Origin: Bacteroidota bacterium
Lineage (GTDB): Bacteria > Bacteroidota > Bacteroidia > Chitinophagales > Saprospiraceae
Length of the DNA stretch: 53,402 bases
Assembly (NCBI GenBank): GCA_014190515.1
Contig: BJGN01000004.1
Location: forward strand, 1-53,402
Direction of reading: 5' to 3'
Shown here: in pieces, positions 46,477 to 53,402 of the stretch
Layout of the letters: the number at the start of each line of letters is the position of its first letter
Position numbering within the stretch: the first letter of the stretch is position 1
Program-made: the position numbers and the translations under genes
Notes under the pieces: model-generated
What the model was told of the DNA's origin: nothing
The model's database searches: none
The model's input: only the letters and a program-made list of their open reading frames with translations

Positions 46477-47592
46477 ATGCTTATGAATAGCAATAAGGAG
46501 GGGGGTGCTGATTGTCCAAACTGTGGAATATCGTTTAGTCCTGCAGATAAATTTTGTGCGAATTGTGGTCAAAAGGCATCCTTACCCGGTTTATCATTAA
46601 TATCTATTATTAAAGAGTATATTGACATTGTATTCAATTTTGAATACCGGGTGTGGATATCTTTTTTTCATCTATTCATTCCAGGTAAACTATCCACCCA
46701 ATTCTTTGATGGAAAGAGACAAAAATACCTAAGTCCTCTTAGGGTTTTCCTTATTTTCGGATTGATACACTTTGCTTTATTTGGCAATTGGGTCAATAAG
46801 AAGTTTGATAAGCAACTTACATCCCTTGAAAAAAATATACAGGAAAATGCATTCAAAGAACAGTTTTTTAGTAAAATAGATTCTCTTCCCAATGATATTT
46901 TTGAAGAGGAAGGTTTGGATACCAACCAAACTATGGCTGTCAAAGCAAAATTATTTAAGGAAATAACGACTGATTCTTCTAATATCCCCAGGCAAAATAA
47001 TGACATTATTGCTACAGATTCCCTTCCTAATACTTACCAAATATTAGTTATAGAGAATATCAATGGAAAATGGGAAGTCAAATCATTGCCATTAACTTTT
47101 TCAGACATTTACAATCTGGATGATGAAAATATAATCAAGAAAGCAAATATTAAAACTAAATTTGGAAAATGGCAAGTAAAACAAGAAATTAAGCTACAGA
47201 AGGAAATTAAGAATTTTACTTTATTTGTAACCGGCCAATTAATTTGGATGGTCATTTTTTCAATGCTATTTATTTCTTTTTTTCAAAAAATCCTTTATTT
47301 CAGGTTACCATTCTTTTACGCTCATCATTTAATTTACAATTTACATTTTCATGCCTTTTCATTTTTGACCATGAGTCTTTTTATGATGGGGAACAATAAT
47401 GAAATAATCCTGAAGAATTTCAATTTTTTTATATTGGTTATTTTACTATATCAGCTATTCGCCATAAAAAACATATTTAAGCAAGGATGGCTTAAAACTG
47501 TTTTTAAGGTACTTTTAAATGACTTTTTTTATTTGGTGATATCTTCAAGTATATTGCTTATTACTGTTATCTTAAGTATGTTATTGTTTTAA
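46477..47592 (+). CDS. DUF3667-type membrane protein with N-terminal zinc ribbon
   Basis: This is a 371-residue protein. The first 35 residues form a zinc ribbon with two CxxC pairs (CPNCGISFSPADKFCANCG). The DUF3667-like segment then reads YRVWISFFHLFIPGKLSTQFFDGKRQKYLSPLRVFLIFGL. A soluble loop of about 150 residues separates the first membrane segment from at least four C-terminal ones (for example IWMVIFSMLFISFF and FNFFILVILLYQLFAI). The function of the family is unknown. A second ATG at 46483 is equally plausible as the start. It probably shares a transcript with the M23 peptidase. Confidence 0.75.
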   Translation: MLMNSNKEGGADCPNCGISFSPADKFCANCGQKASLPGLSLISIIKEYIDIVFNFEYRVWISFFHLFIPGKLSTQFFDGKRQKYLSPLRVFLIFGLIHFALFGNWVNKKFDKQLTSLEKNIQENAFKEQFFSKIDSLPNDIFEEEGLDTNQTMAVKAKLFKEITTDSSNIPRQNNDIIATDSLPNTYQILVIENINGKWEVKSLPLTFSDIYNLDDENIIKKANIKTKFGKWQVKQEIKLQKEIKNFTLFVTGQLIWMVIFSMLFISFFQKILYFRLPFFYAHHLIYNLHFHAFSFLTMSLFMMGNNNEIILKNFNFFILVILLYQLFAIKNIFKQGWLKTVFKVLLNDFFYLVISSSILLITVILSMLLF

Positions 47593-47622
47593 TAAAAAGG
47601 GTAATCAAAAAATTGATTACCC
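47590..47622 (-). terminator. Intrinsic terminator for the GNAT gene (leftward)
   Basis: GGGTAATCA (47599-47607) and TGATTACCC (47614-47622) form a 9-bp stem around AAAAAT-type sequence. Read leftward, the stem is followed by TTTTTATT, an intrinsic terminator for the minus-strand acetyltransferase. Read rightward there is no T-tract. Confidence 0.7.
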
Positions 47623-47719
47623 CCCACACTATGAAACACTAAAAAAAACTAATTTCGAAATTAATATCGCAAATTTAATGTGTTTGTACCTATAATTCAA
47701 CTATTTAAATAAAAAAAAA

Positions 47720-48181
47720 TCAAAAATCCTTGCTTTTATTAAAAAAAACCTTACAGTTCCACCAGTTTTTCTCTATAATAGCATTATTCTGCGTATAAAA
47801 TTGAATAGCTGGTTCGTTCCAATCTAAAACCTGCCATTTTGCTAACATACAATTTTTGTCTTTTGCGTCTTGAATAAATGCGTCATAAAGTGATTTACCT
47901 ATGCCCCTACCTCTAAATTTTTCATTGACAACGAAATCTTCTAAATACATCATTTTACCCTTCCAGGTGGAATAGGTCAAATAATAGAGCACCATACCAA
48001 CAATTTCTCCATTTACATCGGCTACAATAGACTGAAATACATTTTCAGCAAAATCATTTTCGTACATTGCTAAAGTCGCCGTAAATTCATTTTCTTCCTT
48101 TTCATAAATAGCTAATTCTCTGACCAGGTTATGAATAAATGGAAGATCTTTGTGGGTTGCCGGTCTAATAATTACAGACAT
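47720..48181 (-). CDS. GNAT acetyltransferase, SSAT/thialysine acetyltransferase-like
   Basis: This 153-residue GNAT protein transfers an acetyl group from acetyl-CoA to an amine. The start IIRPATHKDLPFIHNLVRELAIYEK, the segment YYLTYSTWKGKMMYLEDFVVNEKFRGRGIGKSLYDAF with the CoA-binding RGRGIGK, and KWQVLDWNEPAIQFY strongly resemble spermidine/spermine and thialysine acetyltransferases. The likely substrates are therefore polyamines or lysine analogues, though this is inference. It is a single gene, divergent from the amidohydrolase and ending in its own terminator. Confidence 0.85.
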   Translation of the reverse strand: MSVIIRPATHKDLPFIHNLVRELAIYEKEENEFTATLAMYENDFAENVFQSIVADVNGEIVGMVLYYLTYSTWKGKMMYLEDFVVNEKFRGRGIGKSLYDAFIQDAKDKNCMLAKWQVLDWNEPAIQFYTQNNAIIEKNWWNCKVFFNKSKDF

Positions 48182-48261
48182 AGTGTTTTTTTTTATACTT
48201 TAGCTAATCTAATTTATTTTCCTGGTTTTAATCTGTTTATTATTCCATTAATTTTCCAAAA

Positions 48262-49983
48262 ATGAGCGTTATGCGGACTTTAATCCATTATTCGGTTTTT
48301 ATATTTTTTTTCGCGTTCCTTTGGAGCTGTAAAAAAGAAAGTACTTATGCCGATGTTATTTTTGTCAATGGTAATATTTATACCGTTGATACTTTGATGC
48401 CGTCGGCCACAGTCATTGCTATAGCCAATCATAGAATTATTGGTTTGGGAGACAAGAATATAATAGATGAATTTAAAAATGCGGATACAAAGATTATTGA
48501 TCTGGAAAATTCTTTTGTTATGCCTGGCTTTATTGAGGGACATGGTCATTTTGGTGGATTTGGTGAGGGGCTTCAAAATCTTAATTTCTTACATTCAAAA
48601 TCATGGGATGATGTAATTAAGTTAGTGGAGGAAAAGGTAAAAACAGCTAAGCCGGGCGAATGGATTGTTGGTCGTGGCTGGCATCAGGAAAAATGGGATA
48701 AAATTCCGTTGAATAATGTTCTTGGCTATCCTTTTCATGATGAGTTAAGTGCTATTTCTCCGAATAATCCTGTTCTTTTGAGACATGCGAGCGGTCATGC
48801 GGTCTTCGCCAATGAGAGAGCAATGAAGGAAGCAGGTATCTCAAAGGAATCACCGAATCCTTTAGGTGGGGAGATTGTCAGAGATTTGGAGGGTGAAGCT
48901 ATTGGTGTTTTCGAAGAAAGGGCCATGAATTTGGTTTCTGCTTCTTACCAGGAGTATTTAAAGTCTTTAGAACCTGAACGTCAAAAGAAAATTTGGTTTG
49001 AAGGGCTGGAATTAGCGCAAAAAGAATGTTTGAAAAATGGGATTACTTCTTTTCAAGACGCTGGAACAAAATTTAAAGAGCTTCAATGGTTGCGAGAATG
49101 GGCAGAATCAGGAAATATGGATATTCGACTTTGGGCCATGATCAGAGAGAGTTATGATGATATGGAAGGAAAATTAAATGGTTTTCCCTGGTTAAACCTG
49201 GGCGATTATCATTTTACTGTAAGGGCTATTAAATCGGAAGTTGATGGCGCATTAGGCGCATTTGGTGCCTGGCTGCTTAAACCTTATGCTGATAAGTATG
49301 GTTTTTCAGGGCAAAATACCACCCCACTAGAAGAAGTAGATAAAATAGCCAATCTGGCCGCTAAACACCAATTACAATTTTGTGTTCACGCCATTGGCGA
49401 TAGAGCAAATAAGGAAGTATTGGATATTTTTGAACAGAAAATTATTCAAATGAAGGGTAAAGAATCTCCCCGATGGAGAATGGAGCATGCACAACATCTC
49501 GATACATTAGATATACCACGATTTAAAAAATGGGGTATTATTGCTTCTATGCAAGGCATTCACTGTACCTCTGATGCCCCCTTTGTAGTAAAACGTCTTG
49601 GGGTGGAGCGTTCTCGAACCGGCGCCTATCCCTGGCGTTCCCTTATTGATAACGGTGCTTTAATTGCAAATGGTACCGATGTGCCCGTTGAGGAGATTGA
49701 CCCTATTGCTTGTTTTTATGCTTCAGTTACCAGAAAAAGAGCGGATACTGGTTTTGAATTCTTTCCGGAGCAACGTATGACCAGAAAGGAAGCTATTTCT
49801 TCCTACACTATTTGGAATGCCTTTGCCGCTTTTGAGGAAAATGACAAAGGTTCTTTATCAGTTGGAAAATTAGCTGATATGGTAGTCCTTTCAAATAATT
49901 TACTTACCTGTTCTGATGAAGATATTCTTAATACTAAAGTTTTAATGACCATTGTTGGTGGAGAAATAAAATATCGTAAATAA
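48262..49983 (+). CDS. Amidohydrolase, YtcJ-like lipoprotein
   Basis: This 573-residue protein has a signal peptide with the lipobox FLWSC, so it should be anchored outside the inner membrane. The metal-dependent hydrolase fold (amidohydrolase_3) is seen in ADVIFVNGNIYTVD, the metal pair in GFIEGHGHFGGFGEGL, CVHAIGDRANKEVLD, EHAQHLD and the late NGTDVPVEEIDP. YtcJ-like enzymes have varied and mostly unknown amide or imine substrates. Its stop codon is immediately followed by the bshB1 start (49984), so the two are co-translated. That link to bacillithiol metabolism is suggestive only. Confidence 0.88.
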   Translation: MSVMRTLIHYSVFIFFFAFLWSCKKESTYADVIFVNGNIYTVDTLMPSATVIAIANHRIIGLGDKNIIDEFKNADTKIIDLENSFVMPGFIEGHGHFGGFGEGLQNLNFLHSKSWDDVIKLVEEKVKTAKPGEWIVGRGWHQEKWDKIPLNNVLGYPFHDELSAISPNNPVLLRHASGHAVFANERAMKEAGISKESPNPLGGEIVRDLEGEAIGVFEERAMNLVSASYQEYLKSLEPERQKKIWFEGLELAQKECLKNGITSFQDAGTKFKELQWLREWAESGNMDIRLWAMIRESYDDMEGKLNGFPWLNLGDYHFTVRAIKSEVDGALGAFGAWLLKPYADKYGFSGQNTTPLEEVDKIANLAAKHQLQFCVHAIGDRANKEVLDIFEQKIIQMKGKESPRWRMEHAQHLDTLDIPRFKKWGIIASMQGIHCTSDAPFVVKRLGVERSRTGAYPWRSLIDNGALIANGTDVPVEEIDPIACFYASVTRKRADTGFEFFPEQRMTRKEAISSYTIWNAFAAFEENDKGSLSVGKLADMVVLSNNLLTCSDEDILNTKVLMTIVGGEIKYRK

Positions 49984-50715
49984 ATGGAAATGATTGATAT
50001 TCTCGCTTTTGGTGTTCATCCCGATGATATAGAACTAGGTTGTAGCGGAACTTTATTGAAACATATTGCCATGGGATTCAAAGTCGGTCTTGTGGATCTA
50101 ACCCGTGGGGAACTCGGGACAAGAGGAACAGCTGATATCAGGACTGTGGAGGCGCTCAATGCTATGAAAAAAATGGGTGCCCAATTCAGATATAACCTGG
50201 ATATGGCAGATGGCTTTTTTCAGGATAATAAAGAAAATCAGCAGAAGTTGATTGAAGTTATTCGACGATTCAGGCCCAAAATGGTATTGCTAAATGCCGT
50301 GCATGATCGACACCCTGATCATGGTAGGGCCGCCAAAATGGTGGCTGATGCTTGTTTTTATTCCGGACTAGCTAAAATATCTACCTCTTTTGATACTAAA
50401 GAACAATTAGCCTGGAGACCTTCAAATGTTTATCATTATATCCAGGATCGAAATCTTAAGGCAGATTTTGTCGTAGATATAAGTGATTTTATGGAGGAGA
50501 AATTAAATCTGGTTAAAACTTTTACCTCTCAGTTTTATTTGCCCACATCGCTGGAATACAAAAAGGAAATGGAAACCCCCATTTCTGGTCCTGATTTTCT
50601 GGAGTTTTTAACGGCTAAAGCCAGAAGTTATGGTCGTGAGGCAGGCTTTACATTTGCTGAGGGTTTTACCTGTGTTAGAACCCCTGGTATTCAAAATCTA
50701 TTTGATCTTAGTTGA
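49984..50715 (+). CDS. bshB1: Bacillithiol biosynthesis deacetylase BshB1
   Basis: This 243-residue LmbE-like zinc enzyme removes the acetyl group from N-acetylglucosaminyl-malate, step two of bacillithiol synthesis. Motifs include GVHPDDIELGCSGTL (zinc-binding HPDD), DLTRGELGTRGT, and HDRHPDHGRAAKMV, with a C-terminal GREAGFTFAEGFTCVRTPGI typical of BshB1. The first two codons allow ATG at 49984 or 49990. The other bacillithiol genes (bshA, bshC) are not in the window. Another substrate cannot be excluded, but the match is close. Confidence 0.9.
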   Translation: MEMIDILAFGVHPDDIELGCSGTLLKHIAMGFKVGLVDLTRGELGTRGTADIRTVEALNAMKKMGAQFRYNLDMADGFFQDNKENQQKLIEVIRRFRPKMVLLNAVHDRHPDHGRAAKMVADACFYSGLAKISTSFDTKEQLAWRPSNVYHYIQDRNLKADFVVDISDFMEEKLNLVKTFTSQFYLPTSLEYKKEMETPISGPDFLEFLTAKARSYGREAGFTFAEGFTCVRTPGIQNLFDLS

Positions 50716-50755
50716 TGCGCAGAACCCTGCAAACACCGCGTCTAAACCGTCCCAG

Positions 50756-50830
50756 TTAGCACATCTCCGCTAGCACATACCTTTAGGTACAAAAACCATT
50801 CCTATTCGCACATCCCTGCTCGCCCATACC
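50756..50830. repeat. Two direct 26-bp repeats of unknown nature
   Basis: Copies at 50756-50781 and 50805-50830 are identical at 21 of 26 positions. Each contains two 8-base motifs of the form T[AC]GC[AC]CAT, spaced 14 bases apart. A TACCT-TT-AGGTA palindrome (50778-50789) lies between. The 174-bp gap holding them (50716-50889) has no gene I can support and looks more GC-rich than its surroundings. Confidence 0.6.
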
Positions 50831-50889
50831 ATCACAAAGGCTTATTAGCCCAAAGTATAAAGTAGCATCAAAAAGGAGGCTATCTTTTC

Positions 50890-51969
50890 CTAGAAATATT
50901 TAAAATTATGGTTGTGTTCAATCTTGAGAAGACTTTGATAAATGAGAAGAATAACATTTTCTACATCCTCGATATTTGCCATTTCAACGGTAGTATGCAT
51001 ATATCTTAGCGGCAATGAAATAAGAGCAGAAGGAACCCCCCCGTTAGAATAGGCAATGGCGTCCGTATCTGTACCAGTTACTCTGGATGAGGCTTGTCTT
51101 TGAATAGGAATGTTATTATCTTCAGCTGCTTGAATAATCAGTTTCAGTAATTTATTGTGAACAGCTGGAGCATAAGTCACTGAAGGGCCTAAACCAGACT
51201 GAACGTCACCCAGTTTTTTCTTATTCATAAGAGGTGTGTGGGTATCATGAGTTACGTCAGTGATAATGGCCACATGAGGTTTAATGGTATGTGCTATCAT
51301 TTCCGCACCCCTTAATCCAATTTCCTCTTGAACGGAATTGACCACATATAGAGAAAAAGGTAGTTTTACATTATTTTCTTTCAGTAATCGGGCAACTTCT
51401 GCAATGCAAAATCCACCGATTCGATTATCCAGGGCACGCCCTACATAATAACGGTCATTTAGAATGCTCATCTCGTCATCATAAGTGATTACACAACCTA
51501 CATGGATACCCATTTCAAGAACTTCCTCCTTGTTTTTAGCGCCAACGTCGATGAAAATATTATCTAATTTAGGGGAAAGATTAGCTTCTTCTCCGTGGCG
51601 GGTATGTATAGCAGGCCAGCCAAAAACGCCTTTCACATAACCTTTTTCAGTATGAATATTTACTTTTTTAGAGGGAGCTATGATATGATCCGAGCCACCA
51701 TTTCTTATTACCTGAAGGAAACCTTCAGGAGAAATAAAGTTAACGAACCAGGATATTTCATCAGCATGACCCTCAATCATAACTCTAAAATCGCTTCCAG
51801 GATTTATAACACCGTAAGCAGTTCCATAATTATCTATAAAAGATTCATCTACGTAAGGCTCAATATATTTGAGCCATAACTTTTGACCTTCTGATTCAAA
51901 GCCTGTAGGAGATGCATTATTTAAATAATCTTTTAAAAATGCATTGGAACTTTCCAAAATAATTGACAT
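50890..51969 (-). CDS. M42-family metallo-aminopeptidase
   Basis: This 359-residue cytosolic-type enzyme, related to glutamyl aminopeptidase and TET peptidases, removes N-terminal residues from peptides. The two-metal site is visible: MIEGHADEISWFV, RALDNRIGGF, VVNSVQEEIGLRGAEM, TDVTHDTHTPL and SLPLRYMHTTVEMA. I chose the ATG at 51969 (MSIILESSNAFLKDYLNNASP) because it fits the family's N-terminus. A longer reading would add 30 residues and run into pyrE. It lies 58 bp after pyrE on the same strand. Confidence 0.93.
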   Translation of the reverse strand: MSIILESSNAFLKDYLNNASPTGFESEGQKLWLKYIEPYVDESFIDNYGTAYGVINPGSDFRVMIEGHADEISWFVNFISPEGFLQVIRNGGSDHIIAPSKKVNIHTEKGYVKGVFGWPAIHTRHGEEANLSPKLDNIFIDVGAKNKEEVLEMGIHVGCVITYDDEMSILNDRYYVGRALDNRIGGFCIAEVARLLKENNVKLPFSLYVVNSVQEEIGLRGAEMIAHTIKPHVAIITDVTHDTHTPLMNKKKLGDVQSGLGPSVTYAPAVHNKLLKLIIQAAEDNNIPIQRQASSRVTGTDTDAIAYSNGGVPSALISLPLRYMHTTVEMANIEDVENVILLIYQSLLKIEHNHNFKYF

Positions 51970-52027
51970 GGTAATTAGGCAAAAAGGTGAACTAAAAATT
52001 GATTGGTAAAGGTAGGAAAATAAATTT

Positions 52028-52684
52028 TTAGTTTTGATTGTTTTTGTTAAATGTATCACTCCATTTTTGCGGATTATTTGACCAGTTTTCTAATACACCA
52101 GCTTCATCTTTGGTTATATAGTTTAATTTTGTTGCTTCCCTCAATAAAACGGAATAATTACTTAAGGTGATTAATGGGCAGTTTTCTTTAGCAAATGCAT
52201 CGGCAGCTTCAGGGAAACCATAACTAAATAGTGCTAAAACGCCAACAACTTCCATTTTTGCCTCCCGTGCCGCTCTTACAGCTTGTAAACTACTTCCTCC
52301 GGTGGAAATTAAATCTTCGATGAGCAATATTTTAGCTCCTTCTTTAACTTCTCCTTCAATTTGATTTTGCCTCCCGTGAGATTTAGGTTTTTCTCTTATA
52401 TATAAAAAGGGTACATCTAAAACATCTGCAACCAACATTCCATGGGGAATACCAGCAGTGGCAACGCCGGCAATCCGGTCAAATTCAGGAAATAATTTGG
52501 TCGCATCTACCAGACTTTTCTTTAGAAATGTTCTAACCTTGGGAAACGATAAACTTAACCTATTATCGCAATAAATAGGGGATCTTAGACCTGATGCCCA
52601 GGTAAAGGGTTTTTGAGAATCCAATTTTATTGCGTTTATTTGCAGTAAATAGGTGGCAACCTTTGCCGCTGTTTCCGTTTCCAT
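52028..52684 (-). CDS. pyrE: Orotate phosphoribosyltransferase
   Basis: This 218-residue enzyme joins orotate to PRPP to make orotidine 5'-phosphate in pyrimidine synthesis. The N-terminus ATYLLQINAIKLDSQKPFTWASGLRSPIYCDNRL is typical, and the PRPP loop reads ILLIEDLISTGGSSLQAV. The length is normal. The start at 52684 lies only 14 bp from the divergent Nudix gene. A TAAGTTTG box for pyrE lies inside the Nudix coding sequence (CAAACTTA on the plus strand at 52702-52709), giving a leader of roughly 11 nt. Confidence 0.96.
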   Translation of the reverse strand: METETAAKVATYLLQINAIKLDSQKPFTWASGLRSPIYCDNRLSLSFPKVRTFLKKSLVDATKLFPEFDRIAGVATAGIPHGMLVADVLDVPFLYIREKPKSHGRQNQIEGEVKEGAKILLIEDLISTGGSSLQAVRAAREAKMEVVGVLALFSYGFPEAADAFAKENCPLITLSNYSVLLREATKLNYITKDEAGVLENWSNNPQKWSDTFNKNNQN

Positions 52685-52698
52685 GTTAAATTAATTTT

Positions 52699-53331
52699 AT
52701 GCAAACTTACAAAATCTATATTAACGATCGCCCATTGATTTTAACAGAAGGAAATAATATCTTAGATTTTCCAGCCGTTCCAGATGCTCATTTAATAAGT
52801 CTTTATCAAGGAAATAAACGCTTTTTGTTAAATTACGTAGATGCTTTAGAAAAGGGGGGGCGCTTTGATGCAATCACTCTCTTCTATCCTGATTTTGAAA
52901 AAATGAAGGCTGATTTTCAATCCCTATTTATAATAATCGAAGCAGCTGGTGGCTGTGTCTTCAATCAAAAGGGTCAATTATTGGTTATTTACAGAAGAAA
53001 TAGTTGGGATTTACCCAAGGGTAAGATTGATACGGGGGAAACACCCGATATCGCAGCTATTAGAGAGGTACAGGAGGAAACAGGTATTTTAAATCTGTCC
53101 ATCTCTCACGAAATTTCCCAAACCTGGCACACTTACAAACAGAAAAATCGCATTTTAAAAAGAACATATTGGTATGATATGCAAACCACAGATAGCCATT
53201 TGACGCCTCAATTGGAAGAAGATATTGAGGAGGCACGATGGGTAGATCCTCAGGAATTTCTAAACGAAGAATTATATCCTAAATATGGTAATATCAGAGA
53301 TTTGGTAGTGACTTGTTTAAAAATGAGATAA
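52699..53331 (+). CDS. Nudix hydrolase
   Basis: This 210-residue protein has a Nudix box that fits GX5EX7REUXEEXGU: GKIDTGETPDIAAIREVQEETGI (about 114-136). An N-terminal domain of about 80 residues precedes it, and the EEARWVDPQEF segment follows near the end. Nudix enzymes hydrolyse nucleoside diphosphates linked to another group. The substrate is not predictable. The box lies in the usual position, so it should be active. It is divergent from pyrE, and the pair may share a compact promoter. Confidence 0.9.
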   Translation: MQTYKIYINDRPLILTEGNNILDFPAVPDAHLISLYQGNKRFLLNYVDALEKGGRFDAITLFYPDFEKMKADFQSLFIIIEAAGGCVFNQKGQLLVIYRRNSWDLPKGKIDTGETPDIAAIREVQEETGILNLSISHEISQTWHTYKQKNRILKRTYWYDMQTTDSHLTPQLEEDIEEARWVDPQEFLNEELYPKYGNIRDLVVTCLKMR

Positions 53332-53346
53332 ATAGTGGTATTATAT

Positions 53347-53354
53347 TATTTTTG
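53347..53354 (+). promoter_or_regulatory. Candidate -7 element (TATTTTTG) before the last partial gene
   Basis: TATTTTTG matches TAnnTTTG in full and lies 18 bp before the ATG at 53373. I see no TTTG at the expected -33 position, so the call is tentative. Confidence 0.35.
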
Positions 53355-53372
53355 TCTCTCAAAATGTGAATA

Positions 53373-53402
53373 ATGGAAAATAGTGTGAATATAACCCTGT
53401 TT
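53373..53402 (+). CDS. Possible start of a gene running off the window
   Basis: An ATG at 53373 opens a frame of ten codons (MENSVNITLF) to the window edge. It has a plausible promoter box just upstream and starts about 40 bp after the Nudix stop. It is too short to identify. Confidence 0.35.
   Translation, partial: MENSVNITLF

Noticed and set aside
50716-50889. CRISPR array
   Set aside because: There are only two imperfect repeats with a 23-bp gap and no cas genes. The arrangement does not fit.
51970-52059. Longer N-terminus of the M42 peptidase
   Set aside because: The extra 30 residues overlap pyrE and do not fit the family. The ATG at 51969 does.

Overview
The window looks like a chromosomal segment from a Bacteroidota bacterium, probably near the Saprospiria, although the class is an inference. 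The base composition is AT-rich and most starts lack a Shine-Dalgarno sequence. There are two SusC/SusD-type outer-membrane uptake loci. One promoter upstream of the tRNA/tuf cluster matches the Bacteroidota consensus exactly (TTTG, 20 nt, TAnnTTTG). I see no phage, IS element, CRISPR array, rRNA or origin.

Layout. 1-2.9 kb: a truncated FAD-dependent oxidoreductase divergent from a GH92 mannosidase-like enzyme. 3-8.2 kb: a small membrane protein, a biosynthetic arginine decarboxylase with a TTG start, and a convergent pdxJ-glgP pair. 8.3-10.7 kb: a CPBP membrane protease with cdsA and psd, a compact phospholipid group. 10.8-22.6 kb: two successive three-gene units (SusC-like porin, SusD-like lipoprotein, unknown lipoprotein) that look like one ancient duplicated locus. 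22.6-25.6 kb: a redoxin, a fused cytochrome c/PHM-like copper protein and an unknown secreted protein.

25.7-40.3 kb is the conserved information-processing block: xerC-like recombinase, hpf, tRNA-Thr(TGT)-Tyr(GTA)-Gly(TCC)-Thr(GGT), tuf, tRNA-Trp(CCA), secE, nusG, rplK, rplA, rplJ, rplL, rpoB, rpoC. The first four tRNAs and tuf have the same order and anticodons as thrU-tyrU-glyT-thrT-tufB of Escherichia coli. Hairpins after tuf, between rplJ and rplL, and between rplL and rpoB are good candidates for tuning protein ratios.

40.3-53.4 kb: a CPA2-type antiporter with a stress-protein-like tail, alaS divergent from an M23 peptidase/DUF3667 pair, an SSAT-like acetyltransferase, an amidohydrolase lipoprotein abutting bshB1, an unexplained small repeat, an M42 aminopeptidase with pyrE, and a Nudix protein divergent from pyrE across only 14 bp.

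Most of the window is ordinary housekeeping sequence. The parts most worth a second look are the cytochrome c/PHM-like copper fusion beside a redoxin, the duplicated SusC/SusD/lipoprotein triplets with their unknown third lipoproteins, the repeat near 50.8 kb, and several candidate regulatory hairpins and palindromes.
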